This document shows positions 15,001-24,856 of a stretch of DNA of 64,000 nucleotides, piece by piece (position 1 is the first letter of the stretch; every line of letters begins with the position of its first letter). The stretch comes from Omphiscola glabra. Taxonomy: Eukaryota; Mollusca; Gastropoda; Lymnaeidae. The stretch covers positions 9,560,435 through 9,624,434 of the forward strand of contig OZ024802.1 in NCBI GenBank assembly GCA_964017045.1, written 5' to 3'. A model generated the notes under the pieces. It saw only the letters and a list, made by a program, of their open reading frames with translations. It had not been told where the DNA came from and did no database searches. Position numbers and translations under genes: made by a program.

Positions 15001-16488
15001 GGCTTTGTCACCTTAAATACTGAACTTCTTATAACTCAATCAGATATGCAAGCACCAAGAAATGCAGCAATGAAGGTCGTGCCCTGATGCAGTTAGATTT
15101 TCAGCAGTTTCTTACTAAGCTGGACCAGATTGTTGAGTTGAGGTGAGATATAAACAAAATTGGGAGAATAACTGAAAAGATAAGTCATCTAATGTAAAGG
15201 AACATTAATTACTATGTTAAATTGCAGAGATGTTTTGTTTAAAAACACATTTCTGTGTTTATGTTTAATTCATTGAAAGCACTTTTGGAACTTTTTAAAA
15301 TCAATACTAAAATTAAAGTTAAATGTCATAAAAATCTTGTGACCAGTGTAAGTAATACATTTCTACAACCATTTTAACTGTAAAATAACAAGCTCCCACC
15401 CCATTTTAAAAGCCTTTTTCTCTACTTACATTTCCATCTTGTGTGTCGAGCTTTATTTTTTTGTTTACACTTGTGACTGAGCGAACTTGCTTGCTGTCTC
15501 ATGGTCAACTGTAATGTAGCCTCTGAGTTGTATCAGCAACACATCTACTTTTTTTTAGTGGTTTCAACTCGTCTTTAGTAAAAAGTCATTTTTAAAAAGT
15601 TTTTAAAATACCTTTTTTTTAAACATAAACAAAACAAAAGGGGATAAATTTTGAGTGTTATATAAACATGAAAGGTTCCTTGCTTCCTCAGACCAATCCC
15701 AGAAAGAGAGTTTGTGGAGGCTTACATCAAAGCCTACTACCTGCCCGAGTCTCAGCTTGAAGGCTGGGTGCATGACCACAAGGTGATGGGGCATCATGTT
15801 ATCAATCATCTCAAACTCAAGGAAGGGAAACCACTCATAATGGGCTCTCATTCTGTTTATGGAAAAACTTTCATCAAATTTTTATTATAAATTAAACTCA
15901 CACGCTCCGTAGATTAAGATGTTTAAAACCATCCTGCTTGAATGCAAAACCATAACTTTTTGTTCGAATAAAGCCAAAAAGTGCTGTGTCCACGTATATT
16001 GGGATCTGCTCATCTTGTTCCATTACATTATTAATGATACAAACAAAAGAAACATTTACTTACATAATTAAATGTAAAAATATTTTAAAACTATTATATT
16101 TAAAATCAACTGTAGTAATACGGATAAATTCTTGGTAATATCCCGCCAAGGGGTGCTACCGGTACTTACATTTCTGGCTATGCCCAGATAGTGTGCACAA
16201 CGGGTCGTCGAATGCCAGTCTTTCAAGTAGATTTGGTTCCTTAGCTTTAGTATATACTGTTTACACGAGGTAATATACCGTATGTCTAAGTATAAAAGAT
16301 TTTTTAATATAAAAATTACAGCATAAAACATACCATCAACCGATAGCTGTATTACTATTTCTCCATTACAGGAATATTCCAACAGGCAGCTTTTGGCCCT
16401 CGTTACCTCAGTAGATCACTTAGGGCGGAAGTCACGGCAAAAACTCATCAGTATGGTGGAAGAAATGGAAAAGGCACGGAGAACATGA
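1..16488 (+). CDS. VPS50: VPS50 / syndetin (CCDC132), C-terminal ~80% of the gene, 19 exons
   Basis: VPS50 is the specific subunit of EARP, the tethering complex with VPS51-VPS53 that returns endocytosed cargo from recycling endosomes to the plasma membrane; in neurons it also serves dense-core vesicle maturation. Exons read from the sequence: 1-96 (partial), 610-751, 1195-1338, 1535-1667, 2403-2583, 3298-3487, 4471-4674, 5008-5111, 5611-5702, 6108-6199, 6406-6432, 7410-7532, 8189-8286, 8652-8748, 12718-12876, 13104-13225, 15044-15142, 15692-15782, 16372-16488. All introns are GT-AG and every phase joins without a frameshift, giving about 769 codons to TGA at 16486. Recognisable family blocks include [88 protein letters not shown] and [17 protein letters not shown]. 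The last lies in the C-terminal syndetin domain. Residues 330-420 of the visible part form an acidic, low-complexity linker. About 200 N-terminal residues, including the start of the Vps54-like N domain, are missing at the left edge. The human protein is about 964 aa. Confidence 0.96.
1959..2147. repeat. Minisatellite, 27-bp unit x7 (VPS50 intron 4)
   Basis: Core GAAAGTAGAAAATGTTAAG is repeated about seven times with few substitutions (AATG/AAGG variants). It lies within the intron between 1668 and 2402, clear of both splice sites. Confidence 0.95.
6406..6432 (+). CDS. VPS50: 27-nt microexon of VPS50
   Basis: Nine codons (VYSFFGQDS) lie between a pyrimidine-rich ...tattccag acceptor and a gtaagt donor, phase 0 at both ends. 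The preceding exon ends ...FDYYLYT, so the join reads LYT-VYSFFGQ. This matches the family, where an aromatic block of the type YTFFG follows FDYYLY. The open frame is far too short to be found by length; its support is splice sites, phase and homology. It could be skipped without breaking the frame. Confidence 0.9.
6584..6828. repeat. Minisatellite, 22-bp unit x11 (VPS50 intron 11)
   Basis: Core CCACTCAACCATGTCTATTC is repeated with a 22-bp period. Because 22 is not a multiple of three, the frame rotates and all three forward frames stay open as one 22-residue cycle. The resulting 81-107 aa open frames are artefacts of the repeat. Confidence 0.96.
6966..7306. repeat. C-rich degenerate CCCCATCCCCACACC repeat (VPS50 intron 11)
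   Basis: About 340 bp of nearly G-free CCCCA/CACCC sequence on the + strand, with a loose 12-18 bp periodicity. The G-rich complement has many runs of four or more G, so quadruplex formation is possible (inference). The 117-aa proline/histidine open frame here is low-complexity noise. Confidence 0.9.
7666..8029. repeat. Minisatellite, 41-42-bp unit x9 (VPS50 intron 12)
   Basis: Core AATCTACATCTCTGACATTA occurs nine times, with a variable spacer made of TTAATTAA blocks. It fills most of the intron and ends about 160 bp before the exon at 8189. Confidence 0.95.
8520..8656. repeat. 38-bp tandem repeat overlapping the exon 14 splice acceptor
   Basis: CACCATCCCTAG recurs at exact 38-bp spacing (ACCATC at 8527, 8565, 8603, 8641). 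The final copy supplies the acceptor AG at 8650-8651 used for the VPS50 exon starting at 8652. Earlier copies give near-identical AGs at 8536-8537, 8574-8575 and 8612-8613. Confidence 0.9.
8802..8914. repeat. 15-bp tandem repeat x7.5 (VPS50 intron 14)
   Basis: ACCATTATGAGCTGT/C is repeated. The unit is a multiple of three, so both strands stay open (CTIMS... and VQLIM...). Purely repetitive. Confidence 0.95.
9007..12498. mobile_element. 3.49-kb TTAA-flanked nonautonomous DNA transposon in VPS50 intron 14
   Basis: Both ends carry TTAA (9007-9010 and 12495-12498) followed inward by a terminal inverted repeat. The left end reads GGTGGTCCACGGGTGAAAAA. The complement of the right end reads GGTGGTCCATGGGTCAAAAA, 18 of these 20 positions identical. 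TTAA duplications are the hallmark of piggyBac and Kolobok elements, and the purine-rich GG start may favour Kolobok (inference). The interior is AT-rich with no transposase frame. From about 10905 to 12125 it holds four degenerate subrepeats of about 365 bp, each with a TGACGTCA-like box followed by a CTTTGCATGCTT-like box. The element accounts for most of the roughly 4-kb intron and is probably old. Confidence 0.8.
10905..12125. repeat. Degenerate ~365-bp subrepeats x4 inside the TTAA element
   Basis: Related blocks begin near 10905, 11265, 11630 and 11995. Each contains a variant of TTTCTGACGTCA, then GAGGAAAAGTATT, then CAAACTTTGCATGCTT, then GATATTCTTTACA in the same order. Similarity is visible but well diverged. 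No open frame runs through them. Confidence 0.7.
13282..14761. repeat. Minisatellite, 37-bp unit x40 (VPS50 intron 16)
   Basis: 1480 bp is 40 units of 37 bp with core AGATCTCAGAATAATGTGTT. Two main variants differ at GATTAG versus GCATAG. The first ten units are all GATTAG, then the two types are interspersed. Rare single-unit variants (AGATTTC, TAAGATC) occur. Unit identity is very high, indicating recent expansion. Confidence 0.97.
14762..15043. other. Short AT-rich direct repeat in VPS50 intron 16
   Basis: ATAAACCAATTCA(T/G)CCCCATCTC is followed by GATGACTTA and TAATTA-rich sequence, and the block occurs twice (about 14812 and 14875). Nothing else is seen before the exon at 15044. Confidence 0.5.
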
Positions 16489-17147
16489 TGGGAAATAACC
16501 AGTTATTTATAACCCACAAATAATTACTTTTAAATGTATCGGAATGTCATGAGAGGAAATAAATGTTGTGACGACATGGCGGCAGTTATATTCAATCCTA
16601 GAGTGGGCGAACCTACAGCCAACAGTGAAGATACTTGTTGGTGTACTTGTGACTTAAGTGACTCTGTTGTGCAATATTCCTAAATGGTCCTGTACTGAGT
16701 TGATGTCGGCAATGAGAGTTTCAAGCGTTTTCTTTGTTATTTTTAGGAATGGAATGTCAAACTTAGATGATTTCATTTGATCTTTTAATTTGAGACATAA
16801 TGAAGGATTACCTTTTAACAAATTCTTTGTGATAAACACATTAACAATGGATCACCCTTGTCAAATATCATTTCTTCAACGCATGTTGTTTAAAGAAAAA
16901 TCTGTTTACTTGATGAGAGATCCATTATCAAGTAATATTTAAATCTTCTTTTGGCAAACAGTTTAAATATTGATAAAGTTACTCAAATATTGTGTTCCAC
17001 TATGTTTCTCTGCCCACATTTGTATTACTTTGTTGATAGCCATTTAATCAAAGGAATGCCATGAGCAGACACAACTTTTAAAAAAATTATTTGGAACGGT
17101 ATTTTAAAATAAAGAAGTCAGTAGCAGTTGTGTTATTCCTATTGGAA
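16489..17147 (+). other. VPS50: VPS50 3' untranslated region with two AATAAA signals
   Basis: The stop codon ends at 16488. AATAAA hexamers sit at 16558-16563, only 70 bp downstream, and at 17108-17113 just before the 23-bp minisatellite. Either could end the transcript; the sequence alone does not decide. No coding content is visible in between. Confidence 0.55.
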
Positions 17148-17602
17148 GTGTGAGCCTGGCTAATCAGCTAGTGTGAGTCTGGCTAATCAGCTAGTGTGAG
17201 CCAGGCTGATCAGCTAGTGTGAGTCTGGCTAATCAGCTAGTTTGAGCCTGGCTAATCAGCTAGTGTGAATCTGGCTAATCAGCTAGTTTGAGCCTGGCTA
17301 ATCAGCTAGTGTGAGTCTGGCTAATCAGCTAGTGTGAATCTGGCTAATCAGCTAGTGTGAATCTGGCTAATCAGCTAGTGTGAGCCAAGCTAATCAGTGT
17401 GAGCCAGGCTAATCAGCTAGTGTGAGTCTGACGAATCAGCTAGTGTGAGTCTGACAAATCAGCTAGTGTGAGTCTGGCTAATCAGCTAGTGTGAGTCTGA
17501 CTAATCAGCTAGTGTGAGTCTGACTAATCAGCTAGTGTGAGTCTGGCTAATCAGCTAATGTGAGTCTGGCTAATCAGCTAGTGTGAGTCAGGCTAATCAG
17601 CT
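17148..17602. repeat. Minisatellite, 23-bp unit x20, just downstream of VPS50
   Basis: Core GTGTGAGTCTGGCTAATCAG with GAGCC/GAATC/GAC variants. It starts about 35 bp after the second AATAAA signal of VPS50. Confidence 0.96.
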
Positions 17603-18239
17603 CTCATTTCACTTTTTATGTTATCTGTTTAAAAGTTGTATTAATATATGGAGTATGTTCATCAGTGCTGTATTGTGTCTCTTATGAGCTACTGCATATA
17701 GTTGTTCTGTAGAAATCTCCCTAACAAATTAATATGAATATTCAATATGAAGTCAACCTACATTTGTGATAAGAGACCCAGAAAGAAGATCATCGTTCAG
17801 CTCCAATTAGCACCTCGCAATAACGGCACTCTTAAATCTCCGTCCGCGATCCTCGAAATTAAAACATTTGCATTTAAAATGTTATATTTCTATTTCTTTT
17901 TCAGTTGTAAATCATGTACTTTATTTACGGTACTAAATATATATTTAAAGGTAAACATTGCGTAAATTTCCCTTTCTATTTCTATCATTGTTTTTTAGTC
18001 AGTGTTACTGCACACTTAATATAAATTACTACATAGTATGTAGTTTTGCTTGCAGGCACTGGCATTGCACAAAAGAGCCTTAATTCACTTACATCGTTTT
18101 TCAATTAACGACGAGGATCAGGTCCCAATTACACCATTATTGCGAGGTACTGCTGTATTTGTAAGTCAGATAAAACAGAAAAAATCTAGCAAGGGAACTA
18201 AATCTGAAGTAATTTCTGCTTTTTAAAATTAAATAATTG
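17603..18239. other. AT-rich non-repetitive spacer
   Basis: A 72-aa open frame at 17747-17965 (+) shows no domain and ends in hydrophobic, AT-driven codons. No supported gene, RNA or repeat is seen. Confidence 0.4.
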
Positions 18240-18977
18240 AGTGATTGAAATCCCCCCCGGGGCTCTAGTCGGCATGTCCGTCCCATAAATGGCATGCCGA
18301 TAAAGAGGCGTTTGCCACGAACCCCCTGAAACGTTACCCGGGGGACATGATCACCGTGTAGGGGACCCGCGCCGAAAGGCAAAAGTAACGCACGGAAACT
18401 GCGTTAGAAAGAGCACGGCTACATGGTTTCCTACCAAATGCAGTCGAAAATAACGTAGAAACAGGTCGGGATATGATTACAGTTGCCGCATGGATATGAG
18501 GCGGGGGCGTGTGGCGACCCTGGCCAATGATTCCAGATATGCAGACTTGAGGGTGCTGCTCCTGGGCAGCCTCTCTTTTTGTCATTTCCCAGCTGCGGTG
18601 TGAGTTAGTCATGCCGCAGAAAACCACGTAAACCCTATTAGAGGGCGTCTGTTAACACCTACGAGTCCCCCCGGGGTGGGAAGGGGGGGCTTTAGAGACG
18701 TAAATTGTATCCACCCCAGCCCAAGGAAGTCCGGCCCGGTTGCTGTGTAAGCATCACCCCGGCTGGCCAGGCGTCCCTTCTCTGATGCGGCCTCACTCGC
18801 ATAGTCAATCGAGTGGAAGGGTGGGTGGGGCCATCTCAGGGGCGGGGAGCCCTCGGCATGCCGCTTCGCTGCCTGACTGGAATAGAGACCACTGGGGGAG
18901 TGGTTGAAGACCTTATGAGCCTTGGCTCGATGGTCTGCTGATTTTCTTAAGTAAGTTAGTTAGTTAGTGATTGAAAT
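18240..18977. mobile_element. Non-LTR retroelement remnant with 12-bp target-site duplication
   Basis: AGTGATTGAAAT occurs at 18240-18251 and again at 18966-18977, bracketing a 714-bp GC-rich block (18252-18965) quite unlike its AT-rich surroundings. The block ends in a (TTAG)n-type tail, GTAAGTTAGTTAGTTAGT. Short tandem-repeat tails and target duplications of this length fit RTE/CR1-like LINEs or the SINEs they mobilise. No reverse-transcriptase motif is present; two 80-97 aa - strand frames inside look accidental. It is probably a 5'-truncated LINE 3' end or a SINE-like derivative inserted in + orientation. Confidence 0.75.
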
Positions 18978-20655
18978 AATTTGAATATATGGAGAATGAT
19001 TTTGTTGTTGTATTTGTGGCATGAGGATCTTTCTTTTGAGGCACAAAGCTTGAATGATTTGTGAGTTAAATTAAAGGCTGTGTTTAAACATCATGAGGGC
19101 TCTTGGGCTTCCCGAACATAGACTAAAGAATTAATGAAGAATCGTTTAAGTAGACTTGGAGAATTTTGTTTTTAAAAATGTGTACATCAACTTGTTCTCT
19201 TAAGAGAATCTTGATTTAATTTGTGACCTCAGTGTGTTGATATGAAGATTTCAGTCCATTTAGTTTATGTCTTGTTCCTGCTGCTGTGTGTCCTAGTGAT
19301 GACACATCAGCTGATTACATTCCTCCTTGTGTTTTTAGTTGATCATGGTGTATTTAAAAGTTAAGCATGTGTATGGTGAGAGAGCAGATCAAGATTGTAT
19401 GTGAAGGAAGACATGCATATAATAATTATAAATAGACCAAGTACTCATAATAATGAAATGCCAATAATTAATAATCCATTACAGACTCCTTTATTGTGTT
19501 CATTATGGATATGTGTTGGTTGATTGCAAAAACAAATTATGAGAAATTATTTTTTCATGTTGATTTCTAGAATTTATTTTTCAAATATTACTTTTAATTT
19601 ATTGAGTTGGAATAATTGAGGAATCCCATTCTAAATTTTAAGTTTTATGGCAGTTTAAAAAAGAAGAGCAAGATTTAAAATCACTTCACTAATTGGAAAA
19701 ATAGACTTATTTGAAGTTGTAAGGTATCAACTGCCATATCATCAAATAAACATATAGTTGTCTAATCAAGCTGTAAGGGCCCAATAAGATCATTTCAACA
19801 GTCCCAATTTTATTTATAAATTATGTGGTAGTGAAATTTCACATCATTTAATTACCATTAAATATTTATTTTATTGAACTAGGCATTAATTAATTATTAT
19901 TTTTGGTGCCATTTTTAACAATGGCTTCATTTTGTTAGGCAGAAAAAACAACTAAATATGGAGCACATCAGACCAAACAACTAAACATGGCGCACATCAT
20001 ACAAAATATGAATGACAAAATAACAATCAACTATAGTTCAACGGATTCAATAGGGTTAAAAATTATAGAGATTGTTTTATTTTGAGGACAGTCTTTAATA
20101 TTACTATAGATTACACTTTTTTAAAATTAAATAATTAGCCTATTAGCCTAATTCATTTCCAGTATTTCAGTTGCTTAAAGTATTTCAGTACAAAAGATTT
20201 TGAAAAATATAAAACTTAAATGCCTGAGTGGCCACAGAGCTGCTCACTTCCCAGTATGATAGTTCACACAAGAAACAGTTAAAATTAAATACAATTTAAT
20301 TTTTGTGATATCTCAACAAGAGCTCAGACACATGGAGACAGTTCTACTGTCACTATCACTAAGAAGTTAAACAAATAAGGTAATTTAAGCTATGCTGAAC
20401 ATTTTGGGAAGAGCTCAGTCAATAACACAAGTAACTCGTACATATTTATCATCTCTTAAGTCGGGCATTTTATAAGATTTCAAGACAATAGCTACCATGT
20501 ACATAAATTCTAAAAAGAATAACAATATTCTTTCATAACATCACAACAAATTAAAATGTTAAAATTTGGGAATAAGTTCCACACAAGTTTTTCCACCAAT
20601 ATAAATTCTTTATAGAGATTACAGATCAATAGATTTACTTCCCTTACCACTACGA
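18978..20655. other. AT-rich non-repetitive region
   Basis: No tandem array and no long open frame. It may include 3' untranslated sequence of the - strand ubiquitin-like gene (stop at 20656). A 40-codon hydrophobic open frame at 19242 is listed separately. Confidence 0.4.
19242..19364 (+). CDS. Possible 40-codon hydrophobic micro-ORF
   Basis: ATG to TAA encodes MKISVHLVYVLFLLLCVLVM followed by THQ, a second hydrophobic stretch and a short tail. The N-terminus resembles a signal peptide or membrane anchor. No promoter, homologue or splice evidence is available, and in AT-rich DNA T-rich codons give hydrophobic runs by chance. Weak candidate. Confidence 0.12.
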   Translation: MKISVHLVYVLFLLLCVLVMTHQLITFLLVFLVDHGVFKS

Positions 20656-21359
20656 TTACTGAGGTTGTGATACTTTCCTAACAAATATTATATATTCTTT
20701 AGTGTTAGTATTGCCAACTCCATAATGTCCCAATGTTAATTCATTTTGCAGAGTTCTTCCGTCCATAGTCCACTGTTGTTCTTCTGGTGTCAAATGGAAC
20801 TATGAAATACAAAATTAATATCAAACATTAAACGTTTGGCAATTTAGTAAATTGGAGGGACATGTCAATGTCAGTTATTCTAGTCATGCACAATGCTCTC
20901 ATCCCACCGAGAATTTGATTAAATTGAAATATTATTATTGTTTGATTGTAATTTTTAAAATAACGCGTGGCAGTGGGGTAGGAGGGGCAGAGCAAGATTT
21001 TTTTGCATCCCCACTTCCACGAAAAATACTCTGCAGTTGCCCCCCCCCCCCTTTATTAAAAAGTAGTGCCCAGGACGGACCACACCCTCCACTCTCACTA
21101 CCAACACCACTGATGCATGGTTGTAAAAACCAACAACCATGTTTAAAGAACTGACCAGATGTTCGAAGTCTTCCTTCAGTCCAATGATAGCTATGTCAAG
21201 ACGGCAATCCGCCTCAAAGAATAGAAAACAAAAGACACGAGATTAGTATTAGGAAAATAAATAAACAATAATAATATAATACCATGAATAAATTATATAT
21301 TAGGTCTATTTATATGATACCATACTAACAGGGGCTTCAAAATCTACTTCAATTTTCAT
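20656..21359 (-). CDS. Ubiquitin-like domain protein, small three-exon gene or C-terminal part
   Basis: Three - strand exons join in phase 0: 21359-21330 (ATG, ten codons, gttagt donor), 21212-21156 (19 codons, long pyrimidine tract and ttgag acceptor, gtcagt donor) and 20799-20656 (47 codons plus TAA, ttcatag acceptor). The product would be 76 aa, the length of ubiquitin. It opens with MKIEVDF (strand 1). LDIAIIGLKEDFEHL gives strand 2 and the helix, and TPEEQQWTMDGRTLQ matches the family PPDQQ-GKQL block. LTLGHYGV and EYIIFVRK form the last strand. It ends VSQPQ with no Gly-Gly, so conjugation is unlikely. QQW...TL..YGV also recalls the Ubl of HOIL-1L/SHARPIN (inference). A gtatca after FVRK could be an alternative donor leading to further exons. 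See the upstream exon entry for other models. Confidence 0.6.
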
Positions 21360-21430
21360 TTTCAAGAAATAAAAAATTTCACAATTGTATGACATTTCGT
21401 CATTTTTATATATTTTAAAATTAAGCCTAC

Positions 21431-21573
21431 TTTTTGAGTTGTGACTGTACCATGGTCAGCCGAAATCTCAACCTGGAATGTTAATTCGTAACATCCTCTG
21501 GCTTCAGCACTCCCTGGTACAGGCGCCCATCCTGACATTTTCAAATGAAATTCAAAGTAAGAAGCGCGACGAT
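21431..21573 (-). CDS. Probable upstream coding exon of the ubiquitin-like gene
   Basis: The - strand sequence has a good acceptor (pyrimidine-rich ...cttattttatag), then 143 nt open in one frame (RRASYFEFHLKMSG, then WAPVPGSAEARGCYELTFQV, then EISADHGTVTTQK) and a gtaggc donor. Three joins are possible. It may splice directly to 21212 (phase 0, TTQK-ADCRLDI). It may use an earlier donor after 21451 and a 17-nt microexon 21346-21330 (phase 1, SADH-VDFEAP-ADC), all GT-AG. Or it may be unrelated 5' sequence. The alternating hydrophobic pattern YELTFQVEI suits strand 1 of a ubiquitin fold. No domain was recognised in the first half. Confidence 0.4.
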
Positions 21574-22114
21574 CTATAAAATAAGTAGATAGTTAAGATA
21601 GTCCTAGTTAGTAGTTTTAACTGCTGAACTTGTGATGCACTGAGCTGTATTCACACAACTTTATTAAATTTTTTAGAAATTATCGTTTTCAAAATTAAAT
21701 TAATAATAATACATGTATTTATTTGTAGGTCTATTTATCTGACGACTGACGATCATTGGACATGAGTTTCCTCAATTTCCTCGCACTAAGTCAAGACCAT
21801 CAACTAATAGACTTAATTTTATTCATAATTTTGGTAAAACTTTTTTTTATACATAGATTTTCTTTGAATACGACTTCTAATTAAGCTAAATAATATGGCT
21901 AAAAGTAAATAACATTTTGGGAAAACCCAAAGCTGCTATTAATAGCAGGGCTAAAGGGGATTTTTTTAATGTTTTAAAATGCGCGTTAGTTGACACGTTC
22001 TTGATTTCGACTGTGTAGGCAGTGGATGTTGGAGAATGATCCACACCTAGAGTACCGGCGTGGGACGAGGGGCGGTCCGATTGGGTGGCACTGTGCTATT
22101 CATTTATTTATGAT

Positions 22115-22205
22115 CAGAGGCGTCACTAGGGTTGGTGTCAACTGGTGCGGTAAACTCATGGTGTCACCCCCACCCCCTCTGGACTTCTCACCCCCAACCC
22201 GACTT
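22115..22205 (+). mobile_element. Fragment of a CAGAGGCGTCACTAGGG-type MITE
   Basis: CAGAGGCGTCACTAGGGTTG is followed by GTGCGGTAAACTCATGGTGT and CACCCCCACCCC. A diverged reverse-oriented fragment, including the complement of GTGCGGTAAACGCATGGTGT, lies near 47690-47740, so the family is dispersed. The right terminus is not identifiable here. Confidence 0.5.
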
Positions 22206-22703
22206 GCACAGTGTTTTTCTTATCCAGATCATACAGAATCGCTTGTAGAAGTGTTTGTAAATTAAATCCTAAAGAAATAAAAGACATAAGAAACAAAGAT
22301 AGAATGTGATGCAACAGCTGAAAGAGAAAGACGGCGTCGTGTGGGGAGGACTGCATTGTGGCTGAAGCAAAACGAAATGTACAAAGTGTAGAGAAAAGCC
22401 TGAAGAAGGAAAAATAACAGTTATTGACTTTTTTTAGGTTTTCCTCTACCCTTCGTATATTTCTAACAGGTGAGTTTTCACACATATGATCGCCTTAGAC
22501 ATCTGGTCAGTCTGTGATAGGTCAGGTGGGTTTTCACATATATGAACACCTCAGACATCTGGACTTTGTCTGATTTAGTCAGGTGAGTTTTCAAATATTT
22601 TTTGACCCCCCCCCCCCCCCCCCCACACCTGAACAATGTGTGATGGGTCAGGAGTGTTGATCAAAATTATTATACCAAAATGCCTCGTAGACTTTGCGTT
22701 CGT

Positions 22704-23353
22704 AACAAGCGACTCCTTCACGTGACGTGACAAGCAACTCCTTCACGTGACAATCGACTCCTTCACATGACAAGCGACTCCTTCACATGACAAGCGACTC
22801 CTTCAAATGACAAGCGACTCCTTCACGTGACAAGTGACTCCTTCTAGTGACAAGCGACTCCTTCACATGCTAAGCGACTCCTTTACGTGACAAGTGACTC
22901 CTTCACGTGACAAGTGACTCCTTCATATGACAAGCGACTCCTTCGCGTGACAAGCGACTCCTTCACATGCTAAGCGACTCCTTTACGTGACAAGTGACTC
23001 CTTCATATGACAAGTGACTCCTTCATATGACAAGTGACTCCTTCATATGACAAGCGACTCCTTCACGTGACAAGCGACTCCTTCACATGCTAAGCGACTC
23101 CTTCACATGACAAGCGACTCCTTCACATGACAAGCGACTCCTTCACGTGACAAGCGACTCCTTCACGTGACAAGTGACTCCTTCATATGACAAGCGACTC
23201 CTTCACGTGACAAGCGACTCCTTCACGTGACAAGCGACTCCTTCACGTGACAAGCGACTCCTTCACATGACAAGCGACTCCTTCATGTGACAAATGACTC
23301 CTTCACGTGACAAGCGACTCCTTCACGTGACAAGTGACCTCTTCACGTGACGT
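22704..23353. repeat. Minisatellite, 20-bp unit x32, rich in CACGTG
   Basis: Unit GACAAGCGACTCCTTCACGT with variants CACATG, CATATG and CACATGCT. The period is exactly 20 bp throughout. Many units contain the palindrome CACGTG spanning the unit junction. Confidence 0.97.
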
Positions 23354-23781
23354 GACAGAAATATAATAAACTCATTTTGAGATTTTGGTCCAAGATAAAA
23401 TACAAAATGCTTTAAGTCTAGTGTCGCCTTGTATTTAACTTAGATATGTTATTAAACTTAACCGCGCGAGTTATGTCAAAGTAGCAATTTTGTATTTGAT
23501 GTCACCCCTCCCCACTTGTTAGGATGGAGGCCTGCACCTCCTGTTAAACACCCCTGTTTATTATTATAATTTATTTAATTTATGCTATATTTTATGTTAA
23601 TTTATTGCTTAAAATTATTTTTTTGCTGTTTTGGGGGGTATTTTTTGTCTACCACAATTATAATGTTTTCATGTGTTCCCTGTATTTTTGTGCTATTAAT
23701 TTAATTTTTTTAACATTATTTTTGTTGCTGTGATTTTGGTTCCGCAATATTAAGGAAGATCCAGGCGTCGCAAGCTGACAA

Positions 23782-24155
23782 ACTCTATCTAGGCATTAAC
23801 AGTGCTCCTATATAGGCGTTAACAGTGCTCCTATCTAGGCGTTAACAGTGCTCCTATCTAGGCGTTAACAGTGCTCCTATCTAGGCGTTAACACTGCTCC
23901 TATCTAGGCGTTAACAGTGCTCCTATCTAGGCGTTAACACTGCTCCTATCTAGCCGTTAACACTGATCCTATATAGGCATTAACACTGCTCCTATCTAGG
24001 CGTTAACACTGCTCCTATCTAGGCGTTAACACTGCTCCTATCTAGGCATTAACAGTGCTCCTATCTAGCCGTTAACACTGCTCCTATAAAGGTGTTAACA
24101 CTGCTCCTATCTAGGCGTTAACACTGCTCCTATCTAGGCGTTAACACTGCTCCTA
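23782..24155. repeat. Minisatellite, 23-bp unit x16
   Basis: Core CTCCTATCTAGGCGTTAACA followed by GTG or CTG, with occasional TATAGG and TAGCCG variants. Confidence 0.96.
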
Positions 24156-24255
24156 GATACAGCTTTAAAAAGTTGAAAATGGGTAGAACTGAGGCAATGT
24201 GCCCTTAATTTTTCAACGTGATAGAAGCTTTCTGTCTGTCTCGTTTCGGTGACAG

Positions 24256-24332
24256 TTATTATCTTTTCGTTCTGGGTGGAATGGAGTCACCGATTATAGG
24301 AAAAGAGTCTCAGAAAAAGTCATTTATTCTGA
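24256..24332 (+). CDS. Candidate 77-nt internal exon
   Basis: The stretch is bounded by ctgtctcgtttcggtgacag and a strong gtgagt donor. One frame reads SGWNGVTDYRKRVSEKVIYS with no stop; a second frame also has a Met and stays open. It matches no family I recognise and lies between two arrays. Chance occurrence is possible. Confidence 0.2.
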
Positions 24333-24510
24333 GTGAGTAAAAAACAAATAAACCCAGGAGGGGGGGGATTGCTAAAGGAGATTATGTAAATCCGAATCCA
24401 CATAATGATCATAATCCACCATCTGCCCCAATGATTCCTGTCTGTGCACCACATTAAATATACACTAGCATCAGGCATCTTCTCGGGTGTCCTGTCCAGC
24501 GCAACCTACC

Positions 24511-24856
24511 CTTTTGAATTGCCCTTTTGAATTGCCCCTTTAAATGGCCCTTTTAATTGTCCTTTTAAATTTCCCATTTAATTTGTCCTTTTTAATTTCC
24601 CCTTTAATTTGCCCTTTTTTGATTGCCCCTTTAAATTGCCATTTTTAATTGCCCATTTAAATTGCCATTTTAAATGGCCCTTTTCATTGCCCTTTTAAAT
24701 TGCTTTTTAAATTGCCCTTTTTAATTGCCCCTTTAAATTGCCTTTTTAAATGGCCCTTTTAATTGCCCTTTTAATAGCCTTTTTAAATGGCCTTTTAAAT
24801 GGCCGTCTTAATTTACCATTTAAATTGCGCTTTATGTTGCCCTTTTTAATTGTCGC
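24511..24856. repeat. Degenerate AATTGCCCTTTT-type tandem repeat
   Basis: About 18-20 imperfect copies of a 15-19 bp unit (AATTGCCCTTTTAA, with GGCCC, TGTCC and TTCCC variants). More diverged than the other arrays, so probably older. Confidence 0.85.
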
